DNA of 64,000 nucleotides, taken from assembly GCF_030848565.1 (NCBI RefSeq), contig NZ_JAVDDV010000006.1:62001-126000 (forward strand), given 5' to 3'. How positions within the stretch are numbered: position 1 is the stretch's first letter; the number at the start of each line of letters is the position of its first letter. Under the pieces are notes generated by a model. That model was given only the letters and a program-made list of their open reading frames with translations, was not told the DNA's origin and ran no database searches. Position numbers and translations under genes: made by a program. Below, one piece after another: positions 24,368 through 33,853 of the stretch. The DNA comes from Natronolimnohabitans sp. A-GB9. Lineage in GTDB: Archaea; Halobacteriota; Halobacteria; Halobacteriales; Natrialbaceae.

Positions 24368-26347
24368 ATGGCGGACGTCGACTGGGAAGACGACGATCCC
24401 TTCGAAGACCAGCGCGAACACGTCGAGAGTCCGATGCGCCGACTGCTCTTCGAGTACGGTCGGCCGTACTGGTTGCAGGTGTCCGTCGGCCTCGTCTCGA
24501 GCGTGTTCGCACGGGCACTCGACCTGTTGCCCGCGCTGTTGCTCGCGGTCGCAATCGACGCCATCTTCGGGGACGCGGCCTTCGCGGAACAGGTGCCGTT
24601 AGTGGTCCTGCCGGAGGCCTGGCTGCCGACGACGACCGAGGGACAGTTCTGGTTCATTTCCGTCGCCATCGCTGGGTCGTTCGTCCTCGGAGCGCTGTTC
24701 CACTGGCTGCGAAACTGGGGGTTCAACGCCTTCTCCCAGGAGATCCAACACGACGTCCGTACCGCGACCTACGACAAGATGCAGCGCCTGGATATGGAAT
24801 TTTTCGCGTCGAAACAGACCGGCGAGATGATGTCGGTCCTCTCGAACGACGTCAACCAGCTCGAGCGCTTTCTCAACGAGGGGATGAACTCCGCGACGCG
24901 GTTGATCGTGATGGTCGTTGGCATCTCGTTTCTGCTGTTCTGGCTCAACCCACAACTGGCGCTGGTCTCGCTGGCGCCAGTGCCACTGATCGCGGCCTTT
25001 ACCTACGTCTTCGTCAAGAAGATCCAGCCGAAGTACGCCGCTGTCCGCTCGTCGGTCGGCAACGTGAACTCGCGACTCGAGAACAACCTCGGCGGGATCG
25101 GCGTCATCAAGTCCTCGAACACCGAGGAGTACGAGTCCGAACGCGTCGAGGACGTCTCCCGGAACTACTACGACACGAACTGGGAGGCCATCTGGCTTCG
25201 GATCCGGTTTTTCCCCAGCCTCCAGCTCATCTCGGGGATCGGCTTCGTGCTGACGTTCGCCGTCGGCGGCTACTGGGTGTTCACCGGGAGCGGACCAGGG
25301 CCGTTTACGGGGACGCTTCAGACCGGGACCTTCGTCGCCTTTATCCTCTATACCCAACAGCTGGTCTGGCCGATGGCCCAGTTCGGACAGGTCATCAACA
25401 TGTACCAGCGCGCGGCCGCCTCGAGCGAGCGGATCTTCGGTCTGATGGACGAGGAAGGACGGATCGAACGCGACGAAGACGCCACCGAACTCGAGGTCAC
25501 GGAGGGGCGCGTCGAGTACGAGAACGTGAGTTTCGGGTACGAACAGCACGAGACGTCACGCGAGGACGGACACGATTCGCGAGAAGACGACCGGATCATC
25601 GACGACGTCTCCTTCGCGGTCGAGGGCGGTGAGACGGTCGCGCTCGTCGGACCGACGGGTGCCGGCAAGTCGACCGTTCTCAAACTCTTGCTCCGGCTGT
25701 ACGACGTCGACGACGGCGCGATCCGAATCGACGACCAGGACGTCCGCGAGGTGTCGCTGCCGAGCCTCCGCCGCTCGATGGGATACGTCGGCCAGGAGTC
25801 GTTTCTCTTCTATGGCACCGTCCAAGAGAACATCGCCTACGGTTCCTTCGACGCCGACCGCGAGGAGATCGTCGCGGCCGCCAAGGCCGCGGAGGCCCAC
25901 GAGTTCATCGAGAACCTGCCCGACGGGTACGACACGATGGTCGGCGAACGTGGCGTCAAGCTCTCGGGCGGCCAACGACAGCGCGTCGCGATCGCCCGCG
26001 CGGTGCTCAAAGATCCCGATATCCTCGTGTTAGACGAGGCGACCAGCGACGTCGACACCGAGACGGAGATGCTCATCCAGCGGTCGATCGACGATCTGAC
26101 CGAGGATCGAACGACCTTCGCCATCGCACACCGCCTTTCGACGATCAAAGACGCTGATCAGATCCTGGTCCTCGAGGACGGAACGATCGCCGAGCGAGGA
26201 ACACACGACGAACTACTCGAGACCGACGGTCTCTACGCTCACCTCTGGGGAGTCCAGGCCGGGGAGATCGACGAACTCCCCCAGGAGTTTATCGAACGCG
26301 CCCAGCGACGACAGGCGCGGACGGAAGTCGGTGACGACGACGATTGA
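24368..26347 (+). CDS. ABC exporter (fused permease-ATPase), second copy
   Basis: A 659-residue half-transporter of the MsbA/multidrug type. Membrane segments lie at about residues 35-330, and the acidic start (DVDWEDDDPFEDQREH) is cytoplasmic. ATPase motifs: Walker A (LVGPTGAGKST), Q-loop (YVGQESFLF), signature (LSGGQRQRVAIARAV), Walker B (ILVLDEATSDVD), H-loop (IAHRLSTI). A charged insertion (HETSREDGHDSREDD) precedes Walker A. It is only distantly similar to the exporter at 21741. The cargo may be lipid or drug. Confidence 0.92.
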   Translation: MADVDWEDDDPFEDQREHVESPMRRLLFEYGRPYWLQVSVGLVSSVFARALDLLPALLLAVAIDAIFGDAAFAEQVPLVVLPEAWLPTTTEGQFWFISVAIAGSFVLGALFHWLRNWGFNAFSQEIQHDVRTATYDKMQRLDMEFFASKQTGEMMSVLSNDVNQLERFLNEGMNSATRLIVMVVGISFLLFWLNPQLALVSLAPVPLIAAFTYVFVKKIQPKYAAVRSSVGNVNSRLENNLGGIGVIKSSNTEEYESERVEDVSRNYYDTNWEAIWLRIRFFPSLQLISGIGFVLTFAVGGYWVFTGSGPGPFTGTLQTGTFVAFILYTQQLVWPMAQFGQVINMYQRAAASSERIFGLMDEEGRIERDEDATELEVTEGRVEYENVSFGYEQHETSREDGHDSREDDRIIDDVSFAVEGGETVALVGPTGAGKSTVLKLLLRLYDVDDGAIRIDDQDVREVSLPSLRRSMGYVGQESFLFYGTVQENIAYGSFDADREEIVAAAKAAEAHEFIENLPDGYDTMVGERGVKLSGGQRQRVAIARAVLKDPDILVLDEATSDVDTETEMLIQRSIDDLTEDRTTFAIAHRLSTIKDADQILVLEDGTIAERGTHDELLETDGLYAHLWGVQAGEIDELPQEFIERAQRRQARTEVGDDDD

Positions 26348-26348
26348 G

Positions 26349-26425
26349 ACGGTCTCCTGTCGTCACTGGCCGCCGATCGCCGCTCCCGTGTGGCGATCGA
26401 CGGGGACTCGGGACAGCAGTCCGTA
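26349..26425. repeat. Family B palindromic repeat
   Basis: Begins ACGGTCTCCTGTCGTCACTG directly after the ABC exporter stop and ends GGACAGCAGTCCGTA, with GCCGATCGCC/GGCGATCG inside. Lies between convergent genes. Confidence 0.85.
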
Positions 26426-26455
26426 CGAGTCGGCCTGTCGAATCGACTCGAGTTG

Positions 26456-26800
26456 TCAGAACGATTCCTGTCCCTGCTGGTCGTCCTGATCGGGCGCGCC
26501 CTCTTCTTGGCGCTGTTCGCCCGCCGCAGGCGGCGTCCGGTCGCTGTAGTTTTTTCGACCGATCGCTTCGTCACTGACCATGTTCATGATCGCCGCTTCG
26601 ATCTCGCCGTAGTCTCTGTACTCCTCCTCGTTCAGCGGACCGATGAGTTCCTCGAGGGTCGACTCGTCGCCGCTGACTTCGATCGTCACGTCGCCGTAGC
26701 GCTCGAACAGTTCGTCCTCGCTCAGCGGATACTCTGCGGACTCGAGTTCGTCGCCCAGTTCGCCGAGTTCGACGCCGAGTTCGCGACTGTCGTCGGTCAT
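26456..26800 (-). CDS. DUF5789 family protein (copy 1)
   Basis: A 114-residue acidic haloarchaeal protein. The start MTDDSRELGVELGELGDELE is followed by the family core YPLSEDELFERYGDVTIEV, the DYGEIEAAIMNMVSDEAIGRKNYSDRTPP block and a Gln/Asp-rich tail. The AIGRK.YSDR motif is diagnostic. Function is unknown. Two further family members occur in this window (42785 and 59913). It converges on the ABC exporter and is head-on to nothing upstream but the PAP2 gene end. Confidence 0.85.
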   Translation of the reverse strand: MTDDSRELGVELGELGDELESAEYPLSEDELFERYGDVTIEVSGDESTLEELIGPLNEEEYRDYGEIEAAIMNMVSDEAIGRKNYSDRTPPAAGEQRQEEGAPDQDDQQGQESF

Positions 26801-26861
26801 AGTCGCGTTTCGCCGAGATGTCGGAAACCGGTTGGCCCTGCGTTCGCCACTCCGGTTGCAG

Positions 26862-27794
26862 TCACGGCGAGCGGTTCGAAACGACCGCAGGCACGACGGC
26901 GAGTCCACCGAGGACGGCAGCCGACGCGACCGAGAGCAAGCCGCCATCGAGAACGACGAGCACGACGAGCAAACCGAGTATCGCTGTCGCCGATTCGGCG
27001 TGGTACGTCGCCCCCGGCGACGATGAACGCAGTTCCGGACGGCCGATCGTCCAGACGGCGAGTCCGCCGGCTGCAAGCGCAGCGTACGTAACAGAACGAC
27101 CACCGGCGCCGCTGACGGCGATCGCGACGACGGCGAGTCCAAGCGCCAGACCGAAGGCGGTCGTCGTTCGATCGATCGGCGACCGCTCGAGGAGCCACTG
27201 GACTGCCACGAGATAGCCGACGCCGATGGCGATCCCAGCGACGATATCACCAGGGTAGTGGACGGAAAGGACGACCCGCGAGAGGCTCACCGAGAGAGCA
27301 ACGACGCCGGCGACCGCGAGTCGTATCCGGCGGGTTCCGACGGGAAGTGTAAGCGCCAGAATCCCGTAGGCGACAGTCGCCCCGAGGGCGTGACCACTCG
27401 GAAAACCGTACCCACCGAGCGTGACCGACGAGACGTAGGCCGATTCGAGGACCGACGGCAGAACCGCCGGGGTCGCGGCGACCTGGTCCGGTCGCGGCAA
27501 CGTAAAGAGATACTTCAGCGCTGTCATCGCGGCGAGACCGCCGACGACGATGCCGACAGGCCAGACGGGATTCCGTTCTGCAGCCCCTCTGGAAGGGGCT
27601 GCGACACCACCGCCTCCACCGCGGTCGGTTCGGTGCCACGTAAGGAGCCACGACGCCGCGATCGTGGCACCGATCACGACCCAGACGTCGCCGAGTCGTG
27701 TCACGAGTGCGGCCAGCAAAAGCAGCCACTCTGGGATCGAACCGTGGAGAGCCTCGAGGAGGTCGCCGCCGCGATACATGCTCGCTGGTTCCAC
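26862..27794 (-). CDS. PAP2-superfamily membrane phosphatase
   Basis: A 310-residue integral membrane protein. The three phosphatase motifs are present: KYLFTLPRP, FPSGHA and SRVVLSVHYPGD, giving the catalytic histidines and arginine. About eight hydrophobic segments are seen; a Gly-rich insert interrupts the region near residue 60. Probable substrates are lipid phosphates or polyprenyl phosphates. The C-terminal third beyond the PAP2 core adds two or three membrane segments. The start at 27794 (MEPASMYRGG) or five codons later are both plausible. Confidence 0.88.
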   Translation of the reverse strand: MEPASMYRGGDLLEALHGSIPEWLLLLAALVTRLGDVWVVIGATIAASWLLTWHRTDRGGGGGVAAPSRGAAERNPVWPVGIVVGGLAAMTALKYLFTLPRPDQVAATPAVLPSVLESAYVSSVTLGGYGFPSGHALGATVAYGILALTLPVGTRRIRLAVAGVVALSVSLSRVVLSVHYPGDIVAGIAIGVGYLVAVQWLLERSPIDRTTTAFGLALGLAVVAIAVSGAGGRSVTYAALAAGGLAVWTIGRPELRSSSPGATYHAESATAILGLLVVLVVLDGGLLSVASAAVLGGLAVVPAVVSNRSP

Positions 27795-27989
27795 GCTCTT
27801 TCCGATAGCGACCGAACTGGCAGGTGAAAGGCGTTGATACGGCCTAGTCGAGCTCGCTCACCGAATGTTCGTGCTCGTGCCGTGAGATCGTCAGCGAGCC
27901 GTATGAGATCTGCGACGCGGCCGAGGACCGACGTGCTCGGGGAGTGAGTTCGATCCGTGAGATCGATGTTTCCCGATCGGTGATCTCCG

Positions 27990-28169
27990 TTACTGGTCGT
28001 CGGCCTCGAGTCGGTCGTGGCGGTCGTCGATCTCATCGAGAATGTCGAGGTTCTTCCGAATCGAGGCGCGGATCGCGTCACTTCGGTTGACGAACTTGCC
28101 GTCGTCGCCCACGTGATCGTCTAAATCGTCGAGCAGTTCCTGGGGGATTTCGACGCTGATCTTTGGCAT
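27990..28169 (-). CDS. Ribbon-helix-helix (CopG-like) regulator, 59 aa
   Basis: A short gene from ATG at 28169 to TAA at 27990. The strand MPKISVEIPQELLDDLDDHV is followed by two helices with NRSDAIRASIRKNL, the classical RHH/CopG layout that binds DNA as a dimer. The C-terminus is acidic. It lies alone between the PAP2 gene and a Tat translocase gene. No partner toxin is seen, so it is probably a stand-alone regulator. Confidence 0.82.
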   Translation of the reverse strand: MPKISVEIPQELLDDLDDHVGDDGKFVNRSDAIRASIRKNLDILDEIDDRHDRLEADDQ

Positions 28170-28201
28170 CAGTCTACGTGGTCGTTTGCAGGCGCCTCCC
28201 T

Positions 28202-28224
28202 TATACTACCGGACAGCAGTCAGT
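28202..28224. repeat. Solo family A end
   Basis: ATACTACCGGACAGCAGTCAGTGA matches the family A terminal repeat. It lies 25 bases downstream of the TatCt stop codon. Confidence 0.7.
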
Positions 28225-28248
28225 GACCCGTCGGGGAATCGCCGTCGT

Positions 28249-30561
28249 CTACTCGGCGGCAGCCTCTGGTTCGGGATCCGTCCGACCACCACCGCCGCCG
28301 CCGAACAGCCGACCGCCGCCGGTGAGCACGTAGAGGACGGCCAGTCCGAGTACGTAGGTTAGCGCGATCGGCGTCGCCAGTAGCAACATCGTCAGGATAC
28401 CCTTCGGGCTGGCGAAGGCAGCGACGGTGAAGATTCCGACGACGACCGGCCGCCAGCGCTCGAGCATCGACCGGTAGCTGACGATGCCGCCGAGGTGGAA
28501 CAGCGCCATCGTCACGACGATGTTAAAGAGGAATCCGACGCCTAAGGTCGTGTAGATCACGAGCCACGAGAAGCTGTTGATCCGGTAGGTGACCGCCATC
28601 CCGTTCTGGACGGCGTCGGTGATGAGATACGAGATGACCGCGGGCGCGATCCAGTAGAACCCGAGGAACAGGCCGAGTCCGAAGCCGACGAACAACGCGC
28701 CACCCCAGACGAGGAACACGCGCGGGTCGCCCCGAACCAGTCCCCGCTCGCGGGCTGCCGGCCACGCCCAGTAACCGATCAGTGGCAGGACGGCGATGAA
28801 CGCGAGGATCGTACTCACCTTCACCATGAAGATCAGTACCTCGACGGGGTGTAAGGCGATGACGAGCCCGAGTTCGCCGATCAGTTCCGTCGTCACCTCC
28901 TCGGTCTGGGCACCCTCTTCGGTGACCTCGTCTAGGACCTCCGGCGGGACGCGGTCGACGAACTGTGCGAGGATGACGCCGAACCCACCCTGGTACAGCG
29001 CCAGGAACGAGCCACCGAGGACGGCCATGAAGACGCCGACGATGTAGATCGTCTTCGAGGTGAGGCTGTCGACGATAAAGGCGAGGTCGTAGGCGTAGCC
29101 ACCGATGTCGTCCTCGGTCGTCTCGTCTTCGGTGAACGGATCGAGCATGCCGGCGGCGGTGCTCGTAAAGACGCTCTCGTCTTCGTCGTCGGCAGCCGCC
29201 GCGGTGCCCGAGCCGCCAGTACTGGCCGACCCGCCGTCGCCGTCCTCCTCGGCTTGCTCCTGGAGCGTGTCGAATCGGTCGAGGATCGCTTCGGCCTTCT
29301 CCCGATCGTCGTCGTACATCGCCTGCCGGGAGTACTCGAGGGCGTCGTCTTCCTCCATCGCGAGGAAGACCTGGGCGGGCACCTCGGAGATATCCTCGGC
29401 CGCCAGCGTGTCGAAATCGACGTCGTCGGGGTCCTCGGCGCTCCGGATATCGCCCTCACGCGGGTAGACCGGCGCCTGAAGCACTCTGATCGTGTAGACG
29501 ACGAGGACGAGGAAGCCGACGGTGAGACCGACGATGACGCCGACAGCGGCGTCACCCAGCAGGCCGTATTCGGCCGCGATCGACTCGAGGCCGAAGGTCC
29601 CGTCGGGTCGGTAGCCGCTGGGAAGCAGCGGATAGACCGCCTCGTCTAAGGTATCGAAGCCGTCCTGGCTGACGAAGGCGGCCGTCAGGAGGGCGACGGC
29701 AGCCAGTCCGCCGGTAAACTGGAGAAGCCGTCGTTTCATGAGCCCGGTCCCCGTGTCGAGTTCGGCCGCGCCGCGCCGACGGATGTTGGCGACGACCTTC
29801 GCGAGACCGAGACTGAACACGTAGAGAGCCACGAGCGGCAGCGCCCACATGATCAAGGTAAACGGGTCCGGTGGCGAGAACATCGCTCCGAACACCGTGA
29901 TCGCGACGATCGCGTGGCGCCACTTGTCCCGGAACGTCTCGTAGGAGACGATCTCGGTGTAGGAGAGGACGCTCATGAAAAGCGGCAGTTGTGCGGCGAG
30001 ACCGAACGAGATCGTCAGTAAGGCGATGAACTCGGTGAACTCGGTGATACCCCAACTCGGGTTGACACCGGCGTCGTGTGCGACGGCCCCGAGGAAGTCG
30101 AAGGCGTAGGGGAAGAAGATCCCGTAGGCGTAGAAGACGCCGATCCAAAACAGCGTGATCGAGACGGCCACGAATCCGGCCAGATACCTCCTCGAGACTG
30201 GAACCGCCGACTGGACGCCGCGTCGGCGCAACGCGTCCCGCGAGAAGTACAACAACGCCGGAATCGCGACGATGATCCCGACGAACATCCCGATCTTCGC
30301 CTGCAAGAGGATGACCTCGAACGGCGTCCGGGTAATGATATCGGTCGCCTGGGCGACCTCCTGGCTCATCTCGGCTTTCGCCGTCGCCTCGAGGAAGTCC
30401 CAGATCCAGACTCGAAGGGCGTAAAACGACCCGATGAAGCCGATAACGAAGACGATAAACACCTTCTGAAGATGCGTCTGCACACTCGAGAGCATCGCCC
30501 CGATCGTCTCACGACCGGTATTGATGGCTTTGGCCGTATCCTCGTCGACGGCAGAACTCAT
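28249..30561 (-). CDS. tatC2: Twin-arginine translocase subunit TatCt (fused double TatC)
   Basis: A 770-residue integral membrane protein made of two TatC domains (about residues 15-290 and 480-755) joined by an acidic cytoplasmic linker. This fused form, TatCt, is a haloarchaeal feature and in Haloferax works with TatCo. TatC recognises twin-arginine signal peptides and recruits TatA to export folded proteins. The first half contains the WGITEFTEF and FRDKWRHAIV segments typical of TatC. It is divergent from tatC1 with a 142-base gap. Both copies look complete. Confidence 0.93.
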   Translation of the reverse strand: MSSAVDEDTAKAINTGRETIGAMLSSVQTHLQKVFIVFVIGFIGSFYALRVWIWDFLEATAKAEMSQEVAQATDIITRTPFEVILLQAKIGMFVGIIVAIPALLYFSRDALRRRGVQSAVPVSRRYLAGFVAVSITLFWIGVFYAYGIFFPYAFDFLGAVAHDAGVNPSWGITEFTEFIALLTISFGLAAQLPLFMSVLSYTEIVSYETFRDKWRHAIVAITVFGAMFSPPDPFTLIMWALPLVALYVFSLGLAKVVANIRRRGAAELDTGTGLMKRRLLQFTGGLAAVALLTAAFVSQDGFDTLDEAVYPLLPSGYRPDGTFGLESIAAEYGLLGDAAVGVIVGLTVGFLVLVVYTIRVLQAPVYPREGDIRSAEDPDDVDFDTLAAEDISEVPAQVFLAMEEDDALEYSRQAMYDDDREKAEAILDRFDTLQEQAEEDGDGGSASTGGSGTAAAADDEDESVFTSTAAGMLDPFTEDETTEDDIGGYAYDLAFIVDSLTSKTIYIVGVFMAVLGGSFLALYQGGFGVILAQFVDRVPPEVLDEVTEEGAQTEEVTTELIGELGLVIALHPVEVLIFMVKVSTILAFIAVLPLIGYWAWPAARERGLVRGDPRVFLVWGGALFVGFGLGLFLGFYWIAPAVISYLITDAVQNGMAVTYRINSFSWLVIYTTLGVGFLFNIVVTMALFHLGGIVSYRSMLERWRPVVVGIFTVAAFASPKGILTMLLLATPIALTYVLGLAVLYVLTGGGRLFGGGGGGRTDPEPEAAAE

Positions 30562-30665
30562 TTACTGTCTGTGGCTAACTGACATCCAGTTATCAACCTT
30601 TCGAGTGCTGCAACGGAAACGGCCCCTTTCCCGACCTTGTCCCTTTCGAACAGTGCGCGTAAGAA

Positions 30666-30689
30666 AAAGGCCTATAACCGGGGGCCTTT
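30666..30689. promoter_or_regulatory. Inverted repeat in the divergent tat promoter region
   Basis: AAAGGCC-N10-GGCCTTT with CTATAACC in its centre, ending 14 bases before the tatC1 start. The CTATAA could be a TATA box and the arms an operator. Confidence 0.5.
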
Positions 30690-30703
30690 CTATAACTCCA
30701 TAG

Positions 30704-31696
30704 ATGTCGGACGAGCCGGTGGACCGTGGGGACGCCGAGGATTCCATCGAGAACGTTGGCAACCCACAGGAGCCAGCCGAGGGACGATCGTCGCCCGACG
30801 ACGGCAGGAGTGACATCGACGCCGAATCGCCGGTCGCGACCGACGGCGGGCGTGACGACGAGGAGCCGCCGGTCGAGACCGACGGCGAAGGCGTCGTCGG
30901 GGACCACACCGACCACGGCGGTGACCCCGCCTATCCCGATCCGGACGACGATGTCGGCGGGATCTCGACGCCGCCGGACGACGAGGAGATGCCGCTTGCC
31001 GATCACATCGAGGAGATGGTCCTCCGGTTCGCGATCGTCCTTCTCTTTGGCGCGACCGGGACGGCGATCGGCTTGCTGTGGGCCTCGCAGGCGATCGATC
31101 TCATCTGGCACGATGTCTTCCCCTACACGGTCGACGAGGTCCCGCCGCCACACGTCTATCACCCACTCGAGCTGTGGCTGACCCGGATCAAGCTCTCGGC
31201 GCTGCTGGGGATCATGGTCGCCTTGCCGATGTTCGTCTACCAGTGTTACCGGTTCATGAAACCCGGGCTCTACCCCCACGAGCGCAAGTACTACCTCGCG
31301 GCGGTGCCGACGAGCGTCGTCCTCGCCGCGCTCGGGATGTTGTTCTCCTACGCGCTCGTGTTGCCGGTGTTGTTCCAGTACTTCACGTTCTACGCGGAGG
31401 GGAGTGCAGACATCGCGTACGCCCTCGGTGAGACGTTCGACCTGATCATCACGCTGACCGGCTTCCTCGCGATCGTCTTCCAGATTCCGCTGTTTATCAT
31501 GCTCGCGATCATGATGGGTGTGACGACCCGCCGCTGGCTGGCCCAGAAACGGCTGTACTTCTGGGCGGCCTTCGCGGGGCTCTCCTTTATGTTCACGATG
31601 GACCCGACCATGATGGCGCCCATCCTCGTCGCGATCACGATGATCCTGCTGTTCGAGGGGACACTGGCCGTCCTGAAGTGGGTCGGACGGGAGTGA
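30704..31696 (+). CDS. tatC1: Twin-arginine translocase subunit TatCo
   Basis: A 330-residue TatC with a long acidic cytoplasmic N-terminal extension (about 100 residues rich in Asp, Glu and Gly) before the first membrane segment. The core (MPLADHIEEMVLRFAIVLL, then YQCYRFMKPGLYPHERKYY) has six membrane segments and the FxKPGL motif of TatC. In haloarchaea the Tat pathway carries much of the secretome, and the window encodes Tat lipoproteins at 5528 and 31942. The leaderless ATG is typical. Confidence 0.93.
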   Translation: MSDEPVDRGDAEDSIENVGNPQEPAEGRSSPDDGRSDIDAESPVATDGGRDDEEPPVETDGEGVVGDHTDHGGDPAYPDPDDDVGGISTPPDDEEMPLADHIEEMVLRFAIVLLFGATGTAIGLLWASQAIDLIWHDVFPYTVDEVPPPHVYHPLELWLTRIKLSALLGIMVALPMFVYQCYRFMKPGLYPHERKYYLAAVPTSVVLAALGMLFSYALVLPVLFQYFTFYAEGSADIAYALGETFDLIITLTGFLAIVFQIPLFIMLAIMMGVTTRRWLAQKRLYFWAAFAGLSFMFTMDPTMMAPILVAITMILLFEGTLAVLKWVGRE

Positions 31697-31756
31697 GACG
31701 CTGATCATCCCGGATCCGATTTCAGCCCCGCGAACCCTATCGCTGGTGAGTCAGTA

Positions 31757-31779
31757 ATACTACCGGACAGCAGTCAGTT
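31757..31779. repeat. Solo family A end
   Basis: ATACTACCGGACAGCAGTCAGT matches the solo end at 28202. It lies 60 bases after the TatCo stop. Confidence 0.7.
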
Positions 31780-31941
31780 TTCGATCGACTCGGGGAGTTC
31801 GTCCCGAACAGGTTCGGTCGATAACCACAGCCGTTTTCCGTCTCCTGATATAAATTGGCCGTTGTTGTTATTAAACGGCACACTCGACCGATCCGGTCGT
31901 GTTAGTTGACCAACTTCCCAAGACGAGTTACGACAGTATAC

Positions 31942-33207
31942 GTGATTCGTGTAACCGACGACAACAACGATAGCGACGGCACTGTTCGACGATCGACCGA
32001 CTCCGACGGGACGCAGCGGAGCCCGACGCGGCGAGCATACCTTGGCTCGATTGGCACACTCACAGCCACTGGAACGAGTGCTGGCTGCATCGCGCTGACG
32101 ACTGGCGACGAAAGCGGCGACACCACCGAGTTCACCGCTGGAACGTTCGCCAACGTCGGCGGCCATTGTCTCGACTGCGTCTCGCCCTCGCCCGGCTGGG
32201 CGATCAGCGAGGAACTCGAGGCACGATCCGGCGGCGAGATTCAGATGCAACTGCTCGGCGAGGATCAGATCTGTAACAGTACCACCTGCGGCGGGAAAGC
32301 CGGGCGGCAAATAATCGAGGCCGGATACGGCTCGATCGGCAACGGAACGAACTTCTGGCCGGAGAACAACATCTGGCTGCTTCCCTACACGTTCCCGAGC
32401 CGAGCGTCCCTGGCGTATACCCTGTTCGACGAGCGAATCTGGGACCAGTACTGGGTCCCGTTTGCACGGCAGTACGGAATCGTCCCGTTTTACGCGTGGA
32501 CGCCGGAACTCCGAAACCTTCTGCTCTCGTCGGATGCGACCGAGATCGCCGGCGGTCGCGTTCGCACGCCCGACGACCTCGAGGAGATCCGGATCCGCCG
32601 CACCGCCTCGCGACCACCGAAAGTCGCCCTCGAGGAGTGGGGGGCGACGCCGCCCGAACTCTCCTGGGGGGACACCGTCCAGGGAATGGACACGGGCGTC
32701 GTCCACGGCCTCGAGACGTGGTCCGGCGTCGGTATCGCCGGCGGCATGGACGCCGTGATGGATCAGGTCACGCTCGTCGAGTTCATGTCCGGACAGGGAG
32801 TGATGTGGGCCAACACCGACTGGCTGCGGAGCCTCCCTGATGGCCACCGCGAACTGATCGCCGACGTCACCCGCGAACTGACCGAGGAGGCGATCCAACA
32901 GGCCGACGAGGTGATCGACGACCGAATCGGACACACGGATCCGCCGGAAGGCACCGCCTACGCGGCGGCCGACATCACCGTCAACGTCCTCGACGACGAC
33001 GAACTCGAGGCCTGGCGCGAACGCGTCGATCCGATGGAGAACCCCGACCTCTACGAGACCGAACGCAGCCGCGTCGAGGCGATGGACCTGCCGGTCGACG
33101 ACTTCTACGAGTACGTTCACGGAATCGCCCGTGAACCAGCCGTTCCGGATTCGGCTGCGGACGTGACCGTCGACGCCTGGTGGGGTGAGTACCTTGACCG
33201 AATCTAA
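31942..33207 (+). CDS. TRAP transporter substrate-binding lipoprotein (DctP-like)
   Basis: A 421-residue solute-binding protein of the TRAP-DctP type. It has a twin-arginine signal (TRRAYLGSIGTLTA) and a lipobox ending in Cys (GTSAGC), so it is probably Tat-exported and lipid-anchored. The GTG at 31942 is preferred; a TTG 36 bases upstream is less likely. The mature part has a disulfide-possible Cys pair near CNSTTC. Its stop overlaps the start of the small permease by 23 bases, so it is translated with the permease genes. The ligand, probably an organic acid, is not predictable. Confidence 0.88.
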   Translation: MIRVTDDNNDSDGTVRRSTDSDGTQRSPTRRAYLGSIGTLTATGTSAGCIALTTGDESGDTTEFTAGTFANVGGHCLDCVSPSPGWAISEELEARSGGEIQMQLLGEDQICNSTTCGGKAGRQIIEAGYGSIGNGTNFWPENNIWLLPYTFPSRASLAYTLFDERIWDQYWVPFARQYGIVPFYAWTPELRNLLLSSDATEIAGGRVRTPDDLEEIRIRRTASRPPKVALEEWGATPPELSWGDTVQGMDTGVVHGLETWSGVGIAGGMDAVMDQVTLVEFMSGQGVMWANTDWLRSLPDGHRELIADVTRELTEEAIQQADEVIDDRIGHTDPPEGTAYAAADITVNVLDDDELEAWRERVDPMENPDLYETERSRVEAMDLPVDDFYEYVHGIAREPAVPDSAADVTVDAWWGEYLDRI

Positions 33208-33853
33208 CGCATCCGTCGTCGAGCGGTTCCTGACACGAGCCCGCGAGGACGACCTGGGGACCAGTCTCGAGCGCTACTTCGAGGGCTACATCGCGCTCGT
33301 CTTGCTCGCGATCGTTACCGTTCTCGTCTTCGTCGACGTTCTAAACCGGACTCTCCGGGGAACCCAGTTCGTCTGGGGACTCGAAGTCATCGAGGGGCTG
33401 TTCATCTGGATCACCTGGCTGAGCGCGGCCTTTGCGGTCCGTCACTCTTCGCACCTGCGATTTACGCTGCTTCGGGAGCGATGGTCGGCCCGGCGTAACT
33501 ACGTCATGTACTGGGTCGAGTGGCTGCTGTGGTTCGTCGTCGTCGGAACGATCTTCCGGTACTCGCTGCCCGAACTCGAACGCTCCGCCGAGGCCGGTCG
33601 CATCGTCGTCGGGACGTCGATCCCCGACACGCTGTTCTATCTCGCCGTCCCCGTCGGAACGGCGCTGATCCTCCTGCGCGTGCTCCAGGAGATCGTTCAC
33701 GTGACCCGTCGGTACCGCGGCGGCGAGTCGATCTCGCCGGATGCTTCGATCGACCTCGAGGAACGGTCGTTTACCGCTGACACTGACGGCTCCGATGCCG
33801 CCGCCGACGCTACCAGCGCGCCCGCCGCCGATACGGGAGGTGAGAGCCGATGA
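33185..33853 (+). CDS. TRAP transporter small permease (DctQ-like)
   Basis: A 222-residue protein with four membrane segments and the DctQ pattern (LVLLAIVTVLVFVDVLNRT, WLSAAFAVRHSSHLR). The C-terminal 40 residues are acidic and Ala-rich, exposed to the cytoplasm. GTG start at 33185 overlaps the substrate-binding gene. Its stop overlaps the DctM start (ATGA). Together with the flanking genes it forms a complete TRAP transporter driven by an ion gradient. Confidence 0.9.
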   Translation: MSTLTESNASVVERFLTRAREDDLGTSLERYFEGYIALVLLAIVTVLVFVDVLNRTLRGTQFVWGLEVIEGLFIWITWLSAAFAVRHSSHLRFTLLRERWSARRNYVMYWVEWLLWFVVVGTIFRYSLPELERSAEAGRIVVGTSIPDTLFYLAVPVGTALILLRVLQEIVHVTRRYRGGESISPDASIDLEERSFTADTDGSDAAADATSAPAADTGGESR

